Below are positions 8,419 through 19,482 of a stretch of DNA of 64,000 nucleotides, in pieces. Below the pieces are notes generated by a model. That model was not told the origin of the DNA, ran no database searches, and was given only the letters and a program-made list of their open reading frames with translations. The stretch lies in assembly GCA_902781895.1 (NCBI GenBank), contig CACZLA010000001.1, positions 1 to 64,000 of the forward strand, in the 5' to 3' direction. The stretch is from an uncultured Lachnospiraceae bacterium (GTDB lineage: Bacteria; Bacillota; Clostridia; Lachnospirales; Lachnospiraceae). The translations under genes and the position numbers were made by a program. Position 1 is the first letter of the stretch, and each line of letters starts with the position of its first letter.

Positions 8419-11247
8419 CTACAGATACTTCTTCAAATATTTCCCCGTATAGCTTTTTCTCTTCTTTGATATCTCCTCCGGGGTGCCCTGGGCGACCACG
8501 GTTCCTCCGCCGTTTCCACCTTCAGGTCCCATATCTATGATATAGTCCGCCTGCTTGATCACGTCCATATTGTGTTCAATTACCACAACCGTATTTCCGT
8601 TATCCGCAAACTTCTGAAGTATCTGAAGAAGCTTCTTAACATCATCAAAATGGAGTCCCGTCGTAGGTTCATCCAGAATGTATATCGTACTTCCTGTGCT
8701 TCGCTTTGAAAGCTCCGTTGCAAGCTTGATACGCTGAGCCTCTCCACCTGAAAGTGTGGTTGAAGGCTGCCCCAGCTTGATGTAGCCGAGTCCCACATCC
8801 TGAAGAGTTTTTATCTTTCTGTAAATAGACGGAACCGCTTCAAAGAATTCACAGGCCTCATCCACTGACATATCCAGCACTTCAAATATATTCTTACCCT
8901 TATATCTTACCTCCAGAGTCTCACGGTTGTATCTTTTTCCTCCGCAGACCTCACAGGGAACATAGATATCAGGAAGGAAATGCATTTCTATCTTATTGAT
9001 ACCGTCACCCTTGCAGGCCTCGCACCTTCCGCCGGAAACATTAAAGGAAAATCTTCCCTTGGTATATCCCATGGCCTTTGAATCTCTGGTCTCTGCAAAG
9101 ATACTTCTTATCAGGTCAAATACTCCTGTATAGGTTGCAGGATTCGAACGGGGAGTCCTTCCTATAGGAGACTGATCTATATCGATAACCTTGTCCAGTA
9201 CATCGTAGCCCTCTATATCATCATGTTTTCCGGGTTTCACTCTGGCACGGTTCAGATCACGAAGAAGTCTTTTCTTCAGGACCTCATTTATAAGGGAACT
9301 TTTTCCCGAACCGGAAACTCCCGTAACAACGGTGAGCACCCCAAGAGGAACCTTCACATCTATATTCTTCAGATTATTCTCTCTGGCTCCGCGCACAGTC
9401 AGCCAACCGGTCGGCTGTCTTCTCTCAGAAGGAACAGGTATTATTTCTTCTCCGCTCAGATACTGACCGGTAATGGATTTTTTATTTTTGATAAGGGCAT
9501 CCACAGAACCGGCTTCCACGATCTCTCCGCCATGTATGCCCGCTCTCGGTCCGATATCAACTATAAAGTCCGCCGCCCTCATGGTCTCCTCATCATGCTC
9601 AACGACTATAAGTGTATTTCCCAGACTCTGGAGTCTTTTCAGGGATGCTATAAGCTTGTCATTATCTCTCTGATGAAGTCCGATAGAAGGCTCGTCCAGA
9701 ATATATGTGACACCCACAAGTCCCGAACCTATCTGGGTTGCAAGTCTGATACGCTGCGCCTCACCACCTGAAAGTGTGGCTGTGGCACGACTCAGGGAAA
9801 GATAGTTAAGTCCCACATCCACCATGAACTTAAGTCTGGAACGTATCTCCTTCAGAATGTCCCGTCCTATCATCTCCTGCCTTTTAGTGAGCTGAAGATT
9901 CTCAACATATTCCGAAAGCTCATCCACCGGCATCTCAGTCATATCATATATATTCTTCTCCCCGATAGTTACCGCAAGGGAAGAAGGCTTCAGCCTCTTT
10001 CCGCCGCAGACCTTGCAGGGGGTAAATGTCATAAAGGATTCATACTCGGCCTTCACCGCTTCCGAACCGCTGTACTTATAGCGTTCCTCCACATTTGCGA
10101 TAAGACCTTCAAAGGGATGGGTAAATGTACTCCTCCTGGTTCTCTGACTCTGATAATGGATAGCCACCCTCTTTCCACGGGTTCCGTTTATTATCACATC
10201 CCTCGCTTCCTCAGGAAGGTCGCGATATGGCACATCCATGGAAAAGCCATAAGCCTCTGACAGCGCAACAAGAAGAGAGTGGGTAAAGGACTTCGGGTCA
10301 CCGCTGGAAGCCCATCCCGGAACAGCTATGGCTCCTTCATTCAGAGTCCTTGACTTGTCCGGAATCATCAGATCCTCATCCAGTCGCATTTCCCAGCCGA
10401 TACCCGTACATGCCGGACAGGCGCCAAATGGATTGTTAAAGGAGAAGGATCTGGGTTCTATCTCATCTATGGAAACATTGCAGTAAGGGCAGGAGAAGCT
10501 GTCTGAAAATGTATAAGTCTCTCCGTCTATAACCTCTATCTTTACAGTTCCCTCAGCCTGTTTCAGTGCAGTTTCGATGGAGTCGGCAAGACGCCGCTCG
10601 ATACCTTCCTTTATCACCAGTCTGTCTACAACTATATCTATACTGTGCTTGATATTTTTCTCAAGCTTTATCTCTTCATCCAGGGTATACATATTTCCAT
10701 CTACGATGACTCTTACGAAGCCGCTCTTCTTTGCTCTCTGAAGAAGCTTCTCATGCGTACCCTTTCTTCCCCTGACTACGGGTGCAAGCACCTGGAACTT
10801 CGTTTTCTCAGGCATATCCATAACCTGATCCACCATCTGATCCACAGTCTGCCTCTCAATGATCCGCCCGCAGTTCGGACAGTGGGGAGTTCCCACTCTC
10901 GCATAAAGCAGTCTGAGATAATCATATATCTCCGTCACGGTTCCCACCGTTGAACGGGGGTTCTTATTCGTAGACTTCTGGTCGATGGAAATCGCAGGAG
11001 AAAGTCCCTCTATCTTATCCACATCCGGCTTCTCAGCCTGTCCCAGGAACTGCCGGGCATAGGAAGACAGAGACTCCATATATCGTCTCTGTCCCTCCGC
11101 ATAAATGGTATCAAAAGCCAGCGAAGACTTACCGGAACCCGAGAGTCCGGTAAACACAATGAACTTATTTCTCGGAAGCTTCACATCCACATTTTTTAAA
11201 TTGTGCTCCCGCGCTCCCTGCACGGTAATATACTTTATCTCACTCAT
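8419..11247 (-). CDS. uvrA: Excinuclease ABC subunit A
   Basis: Damage-recognition ATPase of nucleotide excision repair. At 942 aa it has the full family length. Two ABC modules are visible, with Walker A motifs GLSGSGKSS (34-42) and GVSGSGKSS, signatures [14 protein letters not shown] and [14 protein letters not shown], and zinc-binding cysteine pairs (CPNCG; CPYCN with [14 protein letters not shown] with CEVCGGKRY). The protein works with UvrB, encoded 208 bp upstream in the same direction. The ribosome site is weak (AGAG). No LexA-type box was recognised with confidence. Confidence 0.98.
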   Translation of the reverse strand: MSEIKYITVQGAREHNLKNVDVKLPRNKFIVFTGLSGSGKSSLAFDTIYAEGQRRYMESLSSYARQFLGQAEKPDVDKIEGLSPAISIDQKSTNKNPRSTVGTVTEIYDYLRLLYARVGTPHCPNCGRIIERQTVDQMVDQVMDMPEKTKFQVLAPVVRGRKGTHEKLLQRAKKSGFVRVIVDGNMYTLDEEIKLEKNIKHSIDIVVDRLVIKEGIERRLADSIETALKQAEGTVKIEVIDGETYTFSDSFSCPYCNVSIDEIEPRSFSFNNPFGACPACTGIGWEMRLDEDLMIPDKSRTLNEGAIAVPGWASSGDPKSFTHSLLVALSEAYGFSMDVPYRDLPEEARDVIINGTRGKRVAIHYQSQRTRRSTFTHPFEGLIANVEERYKYSGSEAVKAEYESFMTFTPCKVCGGKRLKPSSLAVTIGEKNIYDMTEMPVDELSEYVENLQLTKRQEMIGRDILKEIRSRLKFMVDVGLNYLSLSRATATLSGGEAQRIRLATQIGSGLVGVTYILDEPSIGLHQRDNDKLIASLKRLQSLGNTLIVVEHDEETMRAADFIVDIGPRAGIHGGEIVEAGSVDALIKNKKSITGQYLSGEEIIPVPSERRQPTGWLTVRGARENNLKNIDVKVPLGVLTVVTGVSGSGKSSLINEVLKKRLLRDLNRARVKPGKHDDIEGYDVLDKVIDIDQSPIGRTPRSNPATYTGVFDLIRSIFAETRDSKAMGYTKGRFSFNVSGGRCEACKGDGINKIEMHFLPDIYVPCEVCGGKRYNRETLEVRYKGKNIFEVLDMSVDEACEFFEAVPSIYRKIKTLQDVGLGYIKLGQPSTTLSGGEAQRIKLATELSKRSTGSTIYILDEPTTGLHFDDVKKLLQILQKFADNGNTVVVIEHNMDVIKQADYIIDMGPEGGNGGGTVVAQGTPEEISKKRKSYTGKYLKKYL

Positions 11248-11295
11248 CTCAATTCTCTTTCTTTTCCATGATTACGACAGTAATTCATAGACAAT

Positions 11296-11440
11296 GAATT
11301 TTCAGACGTTCTCGAGGAGGCCTTGAGGGTCTCGGCGCTTAGTGATTCAGACACCGATTTCGGTGGTTGAGAACTTAGCGTCCGCTAGGGAACCCGATTG
11401 GAAGCGAAAGCGATACTCCGAGAGAATGTACTGAAAATTC
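11296..11440. repeat. Palindromic structured element between uvrB and uvrA
   Basis: A 145-bp element fills the 208-bp gap. Perfect 10-bp outer arms (GAATTTTCAG at 11296-11305 and its complement at 11431-11440) enclose weaker nested pairing: TTCTC against GAGAA words, CGCTTAGT against ACTTAGCG (one mismatch) and a CACCG-ATTT-CGGTG hairpin. It is more GC-rich than nearby intergenic DNA. It may be a REP/MITE-like unit or a structured RNA. I see no open reading frame or transposase remnant in it. Confidence 0.55.
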
Positions 11441-11455
11441 TATAAACATATGTCA

Positions 11456-13459
11456 TTACTTGTCGTAATCACGCAGTTTTATTTTCAGTTCTATCAACTC
11501 ATCTCTAATAACCGCCGCCAGCTCGAAATTCAGCTCCGTAGCAGCCTTGTTCATCTTCTTCGTAAGCCTGTCTATCTCTTTGCCAAGCTCCTTCTTATTC
11601 ATAAGGTCAGGATCCTTACCCACTCTGTTGCCACGTTCGGCAGCCTCCTCCTCTGCAGCCTTCAGACTTGTGGAGATAAGCTCTCTTACTGCCTTACGAA
11701 TGGTCTGTGGGGTTATTCCGTTTTCTTCATTATATTTCTGCTGCAGCTCACGACGTCTGTTTGTCTCGTCGATGGCTTTCTGCATAGAATCGGTTATGGT
11801 ATCGGCGTACATGATAACATGGCCGTCCACATTTCTCGCAGCTCTTCCCACTGTCTGGATAAGGGAAGTCTCCGAACGAAGGAAGCCTTCCTTATCGGCA
11901 TCAAGGATGGCAACCAGTGTTATCTCCGGAATATCCAGTCCTTCACGGAGCAGGTTGATTCCCACAAGAACATCAAAAACACCAAGTCTCAGGTCGCGGA
12001 CTATTTCCATTCTCTCCAGAGTATCTATATCCGAGTGGAGATATTTGACCTTCACATCCAGTCCTCTCAGATACTCCGTCAGTTCCTCGGCCATACGTTT
12101 CGTAAGGGTTGTAACAAGAACCTTGTTGCCCTTTGATACCTCACTTGATATTTCACTGTAAAGGTCATCAACCTGACCTGCAACAGGTCTTACATCTATC
12201 GGCGGATCCAGCAGTCCCGTAGGCCTGATGATCTGCTCTGCTTTATTCTCCTCATGCTCTGCCTCGTAGGGTCCCGGAGTAGCTGAGACAAATAGTATCT
12301 TATCCACCCGGTCTTCAAACTCCTCAAAACAAAGGGGCCTGTTATCCATAGCGGAAGGAAGTCTGAATCCGAAATCTATAAGAGTTTCCTTTCTCTTTTT
12401 ATTTCCTCCGAACATACCTCTGATCTGGGGCAGAGTCTGGTGGGACTCATCTATGATAAGCAGATAATCATCCCCGAAGAAATCCACCAGTGTATCAGGT
12501 GCATCTCCCGGCTTTCCTCCCGCAAGTATACGGGTATAGTTTTCGATGCCGGAACAGAATCCCGTCTCCCGGAGCATTTCCATATCAAACTCCGTACGCT
12601 CCTGTATGCGCTGTGCCTCCAAAAGCTTATCATGAGACTTGAAATATGCGATCCGCTCTCTAAGCTCCTCGTCTATCTCCTGAAGTGCCCGCTCCAGCTT
12701 GTCCTGTGCTATAACATAATAAGAAGCAGGAAATATACATGTAAATGTAACGTCCCGCTTTATTTCTCCTGTAAGTGGATCGAACTCGGATATCCTGTCG
12801 ATCTCATCTCCGAAAAATTCTATTCTTACTGCCTCTCCGTCTTTGTTTGCTGGTATTATGTCAACCGTATCGCCCTTGTATCTGAAGGTGCTTCTCTTGA
12901 AATCCATTTCATTTCTGGTGTACTGCATATCCACCAGTTCCCTTATCAGCACGTCTCTGTCAAGCGCCATGCCCGGACGAAGTCCCAGCATCATGGACTT
13001 ATAATCCTCGGGATTTCCGATACCGTAGATACAGGAAACCGATGAGACAACAACAACATCATCTCTTTCAACAAGAGCTGATGTTGCGCTGTGTCTTAAC
13101 ATATCTATTTCATCATTTACCGAGGAATCCTTTGCTATGTAGGTATCGCTGGAAGGAACATAGGCCTCCGGCTGATAATAATCGTAGTAGGATACAAAGT
13201 ATTCCACGGCATTCTCGGGGAAGAAGGACTTCATCTCTCCATACAGCTGGGCTGCCAGTGTTTTGTTGTGAGACATTATCAGAGTCTTTTTGCCAAGGGC
13301 TTTTATGATGTTAGCCATTGTAAATGTTTTTCCCGATCCGGTAACACCCAGTAATGTCTGTTTCTTCTTTCCTGCTTTGAAACCATCAACTATGGATTTT
13401 ATCGCCTCAGGCTGATCTCCTGTGGGAGCATACTCCGAATGCAATATAAAGTCCGCCAT
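11456..13459 (-). CDS. uvrB: Excinuclease ABC subunit B
   Basis: DNA helicase-like subunit of nucleotide excision repair, loaded by UvrA and then recruiting UvrC. At 667 aa it is full length. The Walker A is [11 protein letters not shown] (about 37-47), the beta-hairpin region is [20 protein letters not shown], and helicase motif VI is QTVGRAARN. The C-terminal UVR motif ([20 protein letters not shown]) binds UvrC. The gene begins 18 bp downstream of the amylase stop codon, so it may share that gene's transcript. Confidence 0.98.
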   Translation of the reverse strand: MADFILHSEYAPTGDQPEAIKSIVDGFKAGKKKQTLLGVTGSGKTFTMANIIKALGKKTLIMSHNKTLAAQLYGEMKSFFPENAVEYFVSYYDYYQPEAYVPSSDTYIAKDSSVNDEIDMLRHSATSALVERDDVVVVSSVSCIYGIGNPEDYKSMMLGLRPGMALDRDVLIRELVDMQYTRNEMDFKRSTFRYKGDTVDIIPANKDGEAVRIEFFGDEIDRISEFDPLTGEIKRDVTFTCIFPASYYVIAQDKLERALQEIDEELRERIAYFKSHDKLLEAQRIQERTEFDMEMLRETGFCSGIENYTRILAGGKPGDAPDTLVDFFGDDYLLIIDESHQTLPQIRGMFGGNKKRKETLIDFGFRLPSAMDNRPLCFEEFEDRVDKILFVSATPGPYEAEHEENKAEQIIRPTGLLDPPIDVRPVAGQVDDLYSEISSEVSKGNKVLVTTLTKRMAEELTEYLRGLDVKVKYLHSDIDTLERMEIVRDLRLGVFDVLVGINLLREGLDIPEITLVAILDADKEGFLRSETSLIQTVGRAARNVDGHVIMYADTITDSMQKAIDETNRRRELQQKYNEENGITPQTIRKAVRELISTSLKAAEEEAAERGNRVGKDPDLMNKKELGKEIDRLTKKMNKAATELNFELAAVIRDELIELKIKLRDYDK

Positions 13460-13477
13460 TTAAATCACCATATCGGG

Positions 13478-15568
13478 CTACCTTGTCACCACATAAACAG
13501 ATGCGGAGCACTTCGGAACCACAACAGTCAGTACATTGTTCTGCACCATGTACATCTGTTCCTCAGTACTATAGCCCTCCTCGGTGGTGAGCATAACCCT
13601 TTTCATCATCTTATTATTTCTTACACCAAGCTCCCTGACATGAAGCTTGACTTCTTTTTCCACGAAATCGCTGTTGATGATAACAGCAACAGCCTCATCT
13701 CTGTTAAATCGTCCGTAGGCTATCAGTCTGTATTCTCCATGAAGGAACTTCAGCGATCCGAGTCTGAGAGTATTATATCTGTTATGAATTCCGATCATAT
13801 ACTTATGAAATGCTATAAGCTCATGATCCTCGTGTCCCCATGGATAGGTTCTTCTGGAATCGGGATCCGTCCATCCGCACACGCCTGCCTCGTCTCCGTA
13901 ATAGATAGTCGGAGCACCCGGCCAGGTCATCTGAAATGTAACCGCAAGACGCATTAAACCTTTGTTTATACTTTCATCAGCCGACTCGGCACCCATTGTC
14001 TGGACACGGCCTACTCTGTGATTTGTTCTGGTAAGGAATCTGGAATGGTCATGATTTGACAGCTCATTCATTGCTATATAGAGTGAGTTGTACATGAAAT
14101 ATGACATATAATTCCTTATGGAACCCTTGAAGAAATCCGCATTACCGAGAAAGTCACCTCTGAACTCATCACTGTGCTTTTCAACACCGGTAAGGAACCA
14201 TGTGATAGGCTCCATGAAGGCTCCGTAGTTCATGATGGTATCCCATTCCTGCCCATCCAGCCATGCCTTCGGATTACCGTAATGCTCGGCAAGTATTATG
14301 GCATTCGGATTTGCTTCTTTTACTGCCTTTCTGAAATCACGCCAGAATCTGTGATTGTACTCCTCCGAGTATCCCAAATCCGCAGCAACGTCAAGTCTCC
14401 ATCCGTCTGCATTGTATGGCGGTGAAACCCATTTCCGGCCTATCTCAAGTATATAATTATAAAGCTTTTCGGACTCTTCATAATTCAGCTTCGGAAGTGT
14501 ATCATGTCCCCACCATCCGTTATAGGTACCATTATCCGGCCATGCGCCTTCATCCTGAAATTTGAAAAATGATCTGTAAGGACTTTCGCCTGTCAGATAT
14601 GCGCCCTTCTCGTACTCCGGATTCTGATCATAAATGTGCTCTCTGTCCAGCCATTTATTGAAGGAACCGCAATGATTGAAAACTCCATCCAGCACTATCC
14701 TGATGCCTCTCCTGTGGGCCTCCTCCACCAGCTCTATAAACAGCTGATTCGAAGCCTCCAGATTCTCCTTAGAGGTAACTCGGCTGATATATTTTGTAGC
14801 CTGTGAATTATCAGTTACACCCTCGGGCAGAACCTCTCCCTCATCCTTTACTATCCTTCCGAAATGAGGATCTATATAATCATAATCCTGAATATCATAT
14901 TTGTGATTTGACGGTGAAACAAAGATAGGATTGAAATAGATAACCTCTACTCCCAGATCCTTCAGGTAATCCAGCTTGCTCATGACACCCTGCAGATCAC
15001 CACCGTAGAAATTTCCCACATCCATACTGTCGGGAAGCTTATCCCAGTTCTCTACTCTTTTTACACCGTTTCCAACATAGAAATATTCATTTGTCTGGAC
15101 ATCATTTGTACTGTCTCCGTTGCAGAATCTGTCCACATATATCTGATAGAATACGGCGCCCTTTGCCCAGTCCGGAGTTTTGAAGCCCGGAACTATCTGG
15201 AAATCATAATCATTATTGACCTCCTTCAGGACACCGAGACGGTTATATATGACTGTCAGATTTGAAGAATGGACCTCAAAATAATATCTGATCTTTTCAG
15301 ATACTCTTTTGAGTCTTACACTGTAATAATCAAAAATACCATTATAATCCGTAACCGTCATAGGAATCCTTCTGCCGTCGACAACTATATCAACGCCATC
15401 AACATTGTTCCTTGCGGTACGGAATTTAATGGTAATATCATCACCTATATCAGGTTCGGAGGGTTCAACAAAATTTGATGTACCGTCCGTAAACAGCGCA
15501 CCAAAATTGAGGATAGTCGTGACATTATATAAATTACTGATACGGTTCAGGATACTACCTTCCGACAT
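13478..15568 (-). CDS. Glycoside hydrolase family 13 protein, neopullulanase/cyclomaltodextrinase-like
   Basis: 696 aa, no signal peptide, so probably intracellular. An N-terminal beta-sandwich (about 1-125) precedes the GH13 barrel. The four conserved regions are DGVFNH (I), GWRLDVAAD with the nucleophile Asp (II), ILAEHYG with the acid Glu (III) and LSNHDHSR with the third carboxylate (IV). A C-terminal beta domain ends the protein. Such enzymes open cyclodextrins or hydrolyse pullulan and imported maltodextrins; the exact substrate cannot be read from sequence. Region III (AEHYG) is less usual than the common GE-W form. It has its own strong promoter and lies 18 bp upstream of uvrB. Confidence 0.88.
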   Translation of the reverse strand: MSEGSILNRISNLYNVTTILNFGALFTDGTSNFVEPSEPDIGDDITIKFRTARNNVDGVDIVVDGRRIPMTVTDYNGIFDYYSVRLKRVSEKIRYYFEVHSSNLTVIYNRLGVLKEVNNDYDFQIVPGFKTPDWAKGAVFYQIYVDRFCNGDSTNDVQTNEYFYVGNGVKRVENWDKLPDSMDVGNFYGGDLQGVMSKLDYLKDLGVEVIYFNPIFVSPSNHKYDIQDYDYIDPHFGRIVKDEGEVLPEGVTDNSQATKYISRVTSKENLEASNQLFIELVEEAHRRGIRIVLDGVFNHCGSFNKWLDREHIYDQNPEYEKGAYLTGESPYRSFFKFQDEGAWPDNGTYNGWWGHDTLPKLNYEESEKLYNYILEIGRKWVSPPYNADGWRLDVAADLGYSEEYNHRFWRDFRKAVKEANPNAIILAEHYGNPKAWLDGQEWDTIMNYGAFMEPITWFLTGVEKHSDEFRGDFLGNADFFKGSIRNYMSYFMYNSLYIAMNELSNHDHSRFLTRTNHRVGRVQTMGAESADESINKGLMRLAVTFQMTWPGAPTIYYGDEAGVCGWTDPDSRRTYPWGHEDHELIAFHKYMIGIHNRYNTLRLGSLKFLHGEYRLIAYGRFNRDEAVAVIINSDFVEKEVKLHVRELGVRNNKMMKRVMLTTEEGYSTEEQMYMVQNNVLTVVVPKCSASVYVVTR

Positions 15569-15608
15569 CTCTCTCCACCTGCCTTAAATCACTTAAAAAT
15601 CGTCTTCT

Positions 15609-15637
15609 ATTTTACTACATTATGGCATAAGTGTCAA
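15609..15637 (-). promoter_or_regulatory. Sigma-A promoter of the GH13-uvrB transcript
   Basis: Minus strand: perfect TTGACA (15632-15637), a 17-base spacer and TAAAAT (15609-15614), about 40 bp before the amylase start. The -35 box overlaps the T-run of the terminator on its right. Confidence 0.8.
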
Positions 15638-15706
15638 AAAAGAAACCCCTTCAGAGGACTCTCCGAAGAAGCCAAATAACCCACCGAGGATGCGCCCCGG
15701 TGGGTT
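15636..15706 (-). terminator. Tandem terminator hairpins of the sugar ABC operon
   Basis: Two hairpins follow the last permease gene. The first has arms AACCCACCG/CGGTGGGTT (15678-15706). The second (15649-15668, CTTC-GAG arms with one mismatch) is followed on the minus strand by TTTCTTTTTT, making a factor-independent terminator. Confidence 0.75.
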
Positions 15707-15744
15707 ACCAAAAAAGGATGATTATGAAAAAGTTCCAATAGTTT

Positions 15745-16809
15745 CTATTTTGTAAGGAGTTTCTTCTTTTTAGCCATAACCAGACTCTGAATTATAAGGA
15801 ATACACAAAGCATGGCAGCTATAGTTATTCCAGTCCACCAAGCCTGATCAAGACCTGCAGAAGCAACGATATTCTGAATAGTGGCAAGTGACAGAACACC
15901 GAAGAATGTTCCGGCTATATTTCCTACACCACCGGTAAGCATTGTACCACCGATGATGGATGATGCTATGGCATTCATTTCCATACCGGTTGCATGTGAA
16001 GCCGATCCGGAACCAACATGCATGAAATATACAAATCCTGCTATTCCTGCAAGGAGTCCGCATATAACGTGAGATAAGAACTTTGTTCTCTTCACATTCA
16101 CTCCAAGCATCAGTGCACTCTGGTTGTTACCACCTACTGCATAGAAGTTTCTTCCTGTTCTTGTCCATCTGAGGGTGAAGAAGAGGATTGCAACGATGAG
16201 AAGTGCAACTATAACACCTATCTCTACATATGCATCTATATAAACACCTCTCCTGTTCACTGCACCAAGTCCGGGAACAGTAACTCTTGTATCCTTAAGC
16301 TTTACAAAAGCTTTATTAGCTACGTTAAACGGAGCTGTATGAACAATGGTTGTCATACCTCTCGCAAAGAACATTCCTGCCAGTGTAACTATGAATGGCT
16401 GTATGTCCAGATAAGCCACAAGGAATCCCTGAACTATACCAAATGCAAGTCCTATTCCGATTGCTATTAAGATAGCACCGATGATATTACCGTCATGATA
16501 GTCCAGATAAACTGCACAGCTCATACTAACCAGTGCAACCACACCACCGACTGAGATGTCGATTCCGCCGCAGATCATAACTATACTCATACCGCAGGCG
16601 GTTATGATAAGTGCCGAATTGGAATTAAGGATATTCAGGAAGGTCTGAGGCTTCAGGAATCCTTCACCCTGGAAGACTATGGCACCTATATACATCACGA
16701 AGAATACAACTATCGTGATAGTAAGAAGGAGATTCGTATCGCTTGTTCTGGCGAACCAGCTAAGTTTTTTCTGAGATCCGTTTGTTTTAACATTTACATC
16801 TGTTCCCAT
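15745..16809 (-). CDS. Sugar ABC transporter permease, YjfF/RbsC-like
   Basis: 354-aa inner-membrane permease of the BPD_transp_2 (ribose/galactose type) family, with about nine to ten hydrophobic segments beginning near residue 27. Conserved features include ICGGIDISVGG and the late loop IIGGTMLTGGVGNIAGTFFG. It starts one base after the stop of the next permease gene, so the two are translationally coupled. It pairs with that permease as a heterodimer, as YjfF does with YtfT in the E. coli furanose transporter. L-arabinose is inferred as the substrate from the ara genes next door. Confidence 0.92.
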   Translation of the reverse strand: MGTDVNVKTNGSQKKLSWFARTSDTNLLLTITIVVFFVMYIGAIVFQGEGFLKPQTFLNILNSNSALIITACGMSIVMICGGIDISVGGVVALVSMSCAVYLDYHDGNIIGAILIAIGIGLAFGIVQGFLVAYLDIQPFIVTLAGMFFARGMTTIVHTAPFNVANKAFVKLKDTRVTVPGLGAVNRRGVYIDAYVEIGVIVALLIVAILFFTLRWTRTGRNFYAVGGNNQSALMLGVNVKRTKFLSHVICGLLAGIAGFVYFMHVGSGSASHATGMEMNAIASSIIGGTMLTGGVGNIAGTFFGVLSLATIQNIVASAGLDQAWWTGITIAAMLCVFLIIQSLVMAKKKKLLTK

Positions 16810-16810
16810 A

Positions 16811-17866
16811 TCACGCTACCCCCTTCTTTGGAAATATTTTTTTGCCCAGCTGAGATAGCTTCTTTCTTACAACAGGTGTACTGAGTACTACAAGAAGGAT
16901 AACTACCACTGCCTTGTATGCTGACAGGGCATCTGACTGTACATTCATCTTGTAAAGAGTTGTTGTAAGGAACTGTATAACGTAGGCACCCAGGATTGAT
17001 GCTATCATGTTGAACTTACCGCCGCTGAGTGCATTTCCACCGAGAGCAACAGCAAGGATGGCATCCATCTCTATATCCTTTGCTATAACAGAATAGTTGA
17101 TAGTTGACAAACGGCTGACCTTTATAAGTCCTGCAACTGCAACACAGAGTCCCAGGATAACAAATGAAAGGAACTTGATGAACTGAGGATTGATTCCGTT
17201 CAGTCTGGAAGAACTCTCATTGATACCTACAGCCTGTGTGTAGAGGCCGAGTGTCGTAAACTTCAGCACGAGCATGATGATGATCACACAGATCATCGCT
17301 ATGAAGAAAGGCGTCGGGATAGGAATACCCGGTATATATCCGCCAAAATATCCGAATGATGGCTCGCTTATGATAGGAAGCTCATTGTTATTGATCCATG
17401 CAGCGATTGAACGTCCTGCAGTAAACAGTATCAGCGTTGCCACCATAGGTTGTATCTTAAAGTACGCCACCAAAATTCCATTAAATGCACCGAAGAGCAT
17501 TGCTACTACACATGCTAAAAGGAACGCTACAATTATAGGAGCACTAAGTATATTAGTGTTATCATCGTTCCTAAGGACTCTCAGGATAACACTTCCGGCG
17601 ATAGCTATAGCTGCACCAACACTGATATCCTGTCCGCCTGAAGCAGCGGTAACAAGTGTCATACCGATTGCCAGGATGGCAAGCTCTGAGCCATAATCAA
17701 GTATGGTAATGAGATAACCTGAAAGTACCGGATCACCATCACTGTTATATCCCTTGGTTATAGTGAAGAAAGACGGATCTACGATCAGATTGAAGATAGC
17801 AAGTGCTACTATAGCTGCTAAAGGGATAAGTAATTGTTTGTTAAATGCTATTCTTTTCTTTCCCAT
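16811..17866 (-). CDS. Sugar ABC transporter permease, YtfT-like
   Basis: 351-aa membrane permease of the same family as its neighbour, with QDISVGAAIAIAGSV and the late loop LAVALGGNALSGGKFNMIAS. It begins 3 bp after the ATPase stop, with GGAGGG just upstream. Two different permease chains with one double ATPase are the arrangement of the YtfQRT-YjfF system; ribose-type systems normally use a single permease gene. Substrate inferred from context to be L-arabinose. Confidence 0.92.
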   Translation of the reverse strand: MGKKRIAFNKQLLIPLAAIVALAIFNLIVDPSFFTITKGYNSDGDPVLSGYLITILDYGSELAILAIGMTLVTAASGGQDISVGAAIAIAGSVILRVLRNDDNTNILSAPIIVAFLLACVVAMLFGAFNGILVAYFKIQPMVATLILFTAGRSIAAWINNNELPIISEPSFGYFGGYIPGIPIPTPFFIAMICVIIIMLVLKFTTLGLYTQAVGINESSSRLNGINPQFIKFLSFVILGLCVAVAGLIKVSRLSTINYSVIAKDIEMDAILAVALGGNALSGGKFNMIASILGAYVIQFLTTTLYKMNVQSDALSAYKAVVVILLVVLSTPVVRKKLSQLGKKIFPKKGVA

Positions 17867-17869
17867 TAC

Positions 17870-19399
17870 TTAACCCTCCTTTCCTTCTTCTGACTGTCCC
17901 GCAATGGTCTTCATGATTCCGCTCTGTGTCAGATCGTCGCCTGTAAGCTCGCCTACCATCTTACGGTCTCTCATGACAACGAGTCTTGAGCAAGTACGAA
18001 GCATCTCATCTGTTTCAGAGGAAATGAATGTGATACTCATTCCTTCAGATGCAAGCTTCAGAACCAGCTTCTGTATATCTACCTTGGTACCTACGTCGAT
18101 ACCTCTGGTAGGCTCATCAAGTATCAGATACTCCGGATGCATCAGCAGCCATCTTGCAAGTATAACCTTCTGCTGGTTACCACCTGAAAGTGACTTGATC
18201 GGTGTATCTGCCGAAGCTGTCTTTATATCCAGCAGATCGATATATTCCTCTGCCAGCTTATATGTTTTTGATTTTGAATACGGCTTAAAGAAACCGCGTA
18301 AAACCTGGGATGCCAGGATGATATTCTCTCTAACCGAAAGGTCTCCTACGATACCGTCCACCTTTCTGTCCTCAGGCAGATAAGCGATACCGTGCTTCAT
18401 AGCATCCAGTGGTTTGGATATCTTGATATCCTTTCCATGCATCTTTACGTGACCGCCCAGAACTCTGTCTGCACCGAAGATTGCTCTTACGCTCTCGCTT
18501 CGTCCTGATCCGAGAAGTCCTGTAAAGCCGTTTACCTCTCCCTTGTTTATGTAGAAGTTGAAAGGACTTATTCCGGCGTCACTCTGCAGCTGCTCTGCTT
18601 CAAATACAGGTGCAGCAGACGCATCCTGTTCAAAAGCTTTTGCATCGCTCTTGATATCTGACAGATCATCCAGCTCCTTACCAAGCATCTTGGATACCAG
18701 CTGTACTCTCGGCAGACTCTCTATTTCATATTCTCCGACAAGCTTTCCATCTCTTAAAACCGTTATCTTGTCACACACTTCATAAACCTGGTCAAGGAAA
18801 TGTGTAACGAAGATGATTCCTACACCCTTTGCTTTCAGGTCTCTCATAAGACCGAAGAGCTTCTGAACCTCACTCTCATCAAGAGATGATGTAGGCTCAT
18901 CAAGTATCAGAACCTTACACTCCATGTCCACGGCTCTTGCTATGGCAACCATCTGCTGTACGGCAAGTGAACAGCTGGCAAGCTGCTGTGTTGCCTTTGC
19001 AGGGATGTCCAGAGACTGAAGTATCTTATCTGCATCTGCATTCATCTTCTTCCAGTTACGGATATGTCCCTTGGTTCTTCCGATAAACATATTCTCTGCA
19101 ACTGTCAGATTCGGACAGAGTGTTATTTCCTGATAAACTGTAGAAATGCCCATATTCTGAGCATCCTGAGGTGAATGAATATGTACTTCACCTTCCTTAC
19201 CCTTTAGGAATATCTGTCCCTCTTCCTTATCATATACGCCTGTAATGACCTTGATCAGTGTAGACTTACCTGCTCCGTTTTCTCCCATAAGAGCATGTAT
19301 CTCTCCCTCTTGCAAGGTAAAATCAACAGCCTGGAGAGCACGTACACCGGGAAAGCTTTTATATATGTTGTGTAGTTCAAGTACTGCTTTATCTTTCAC
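17870..19399 (-). CDS. Sugar ABC transporter ATP-binding protein, YtfR/RbsA-like
   Basis: 509-aa cytoplasmic ATPase with two ABC modules. Module 1 has the Walker A MGENGAGKSTLIK (about 38-50), a signature-like SLAVQQMVAIARA and Walker B KVLILDEPTSSLD. Module 2 has the degenerate P-loop GLLGSGRSE, typical of carbohydrate importers of this class, the signature SLSGGNQQKVILARWL and LILDEPTRGIDVG. It follows the binding-protein gene by 83 bp and drives import through the two permeases. Confidence 0.95.
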   Translation of the reverse strand: MKDKAVLELHNIYKSFPGVRALQAVDFTLQEGEIHALMGENGAGKSTLIKVITGVYDKEEGQIFLKGKEGEVHIHSPQDAQNMGISTVYQEITLCPNLTVAENMFIGRTKGHIRNWKKMNADADKILQSLDIPAKATQQLASCSLAVQQMVAIARAVDMECKVLILDEPTSSLDESEVQKLFGLMRDLKAKGVGIIFVTHFLDQVYEVCDKITVLRDGKLVGEYEIESLPRVQLVSKMLGKELDDLSDIKSDAKAFEQDASAAPVFEAEQLQSDAGISPFNFYINKGEVNGFTGLLGSGRSESVRAIFGADRVLGGHVKMHGKDIKISKPLDAMKHGIAYLPEDRKVDGIVGDLSVRENIILASQVLRGFFKPYSKSKTYKLAEEYIDLLDIKTASADTPIKSLSGGNQQKVILARWLLMHPEYLILDEPTRGIDVGTKVDIQKLVLKLASEGMSITFISSETDEMLRTCSRLVVMRDRKMVGELTGDDLTQSGIMKTIAGQSEEGKEG

Positions 19400-19482
19400 T
19401 GTTTCACCTCATTCTTTAACCCTTTAAAAAAGGGCACGACATATATCTGTATATGCCGCACCCCTCTCAGTTTTATATCAGC

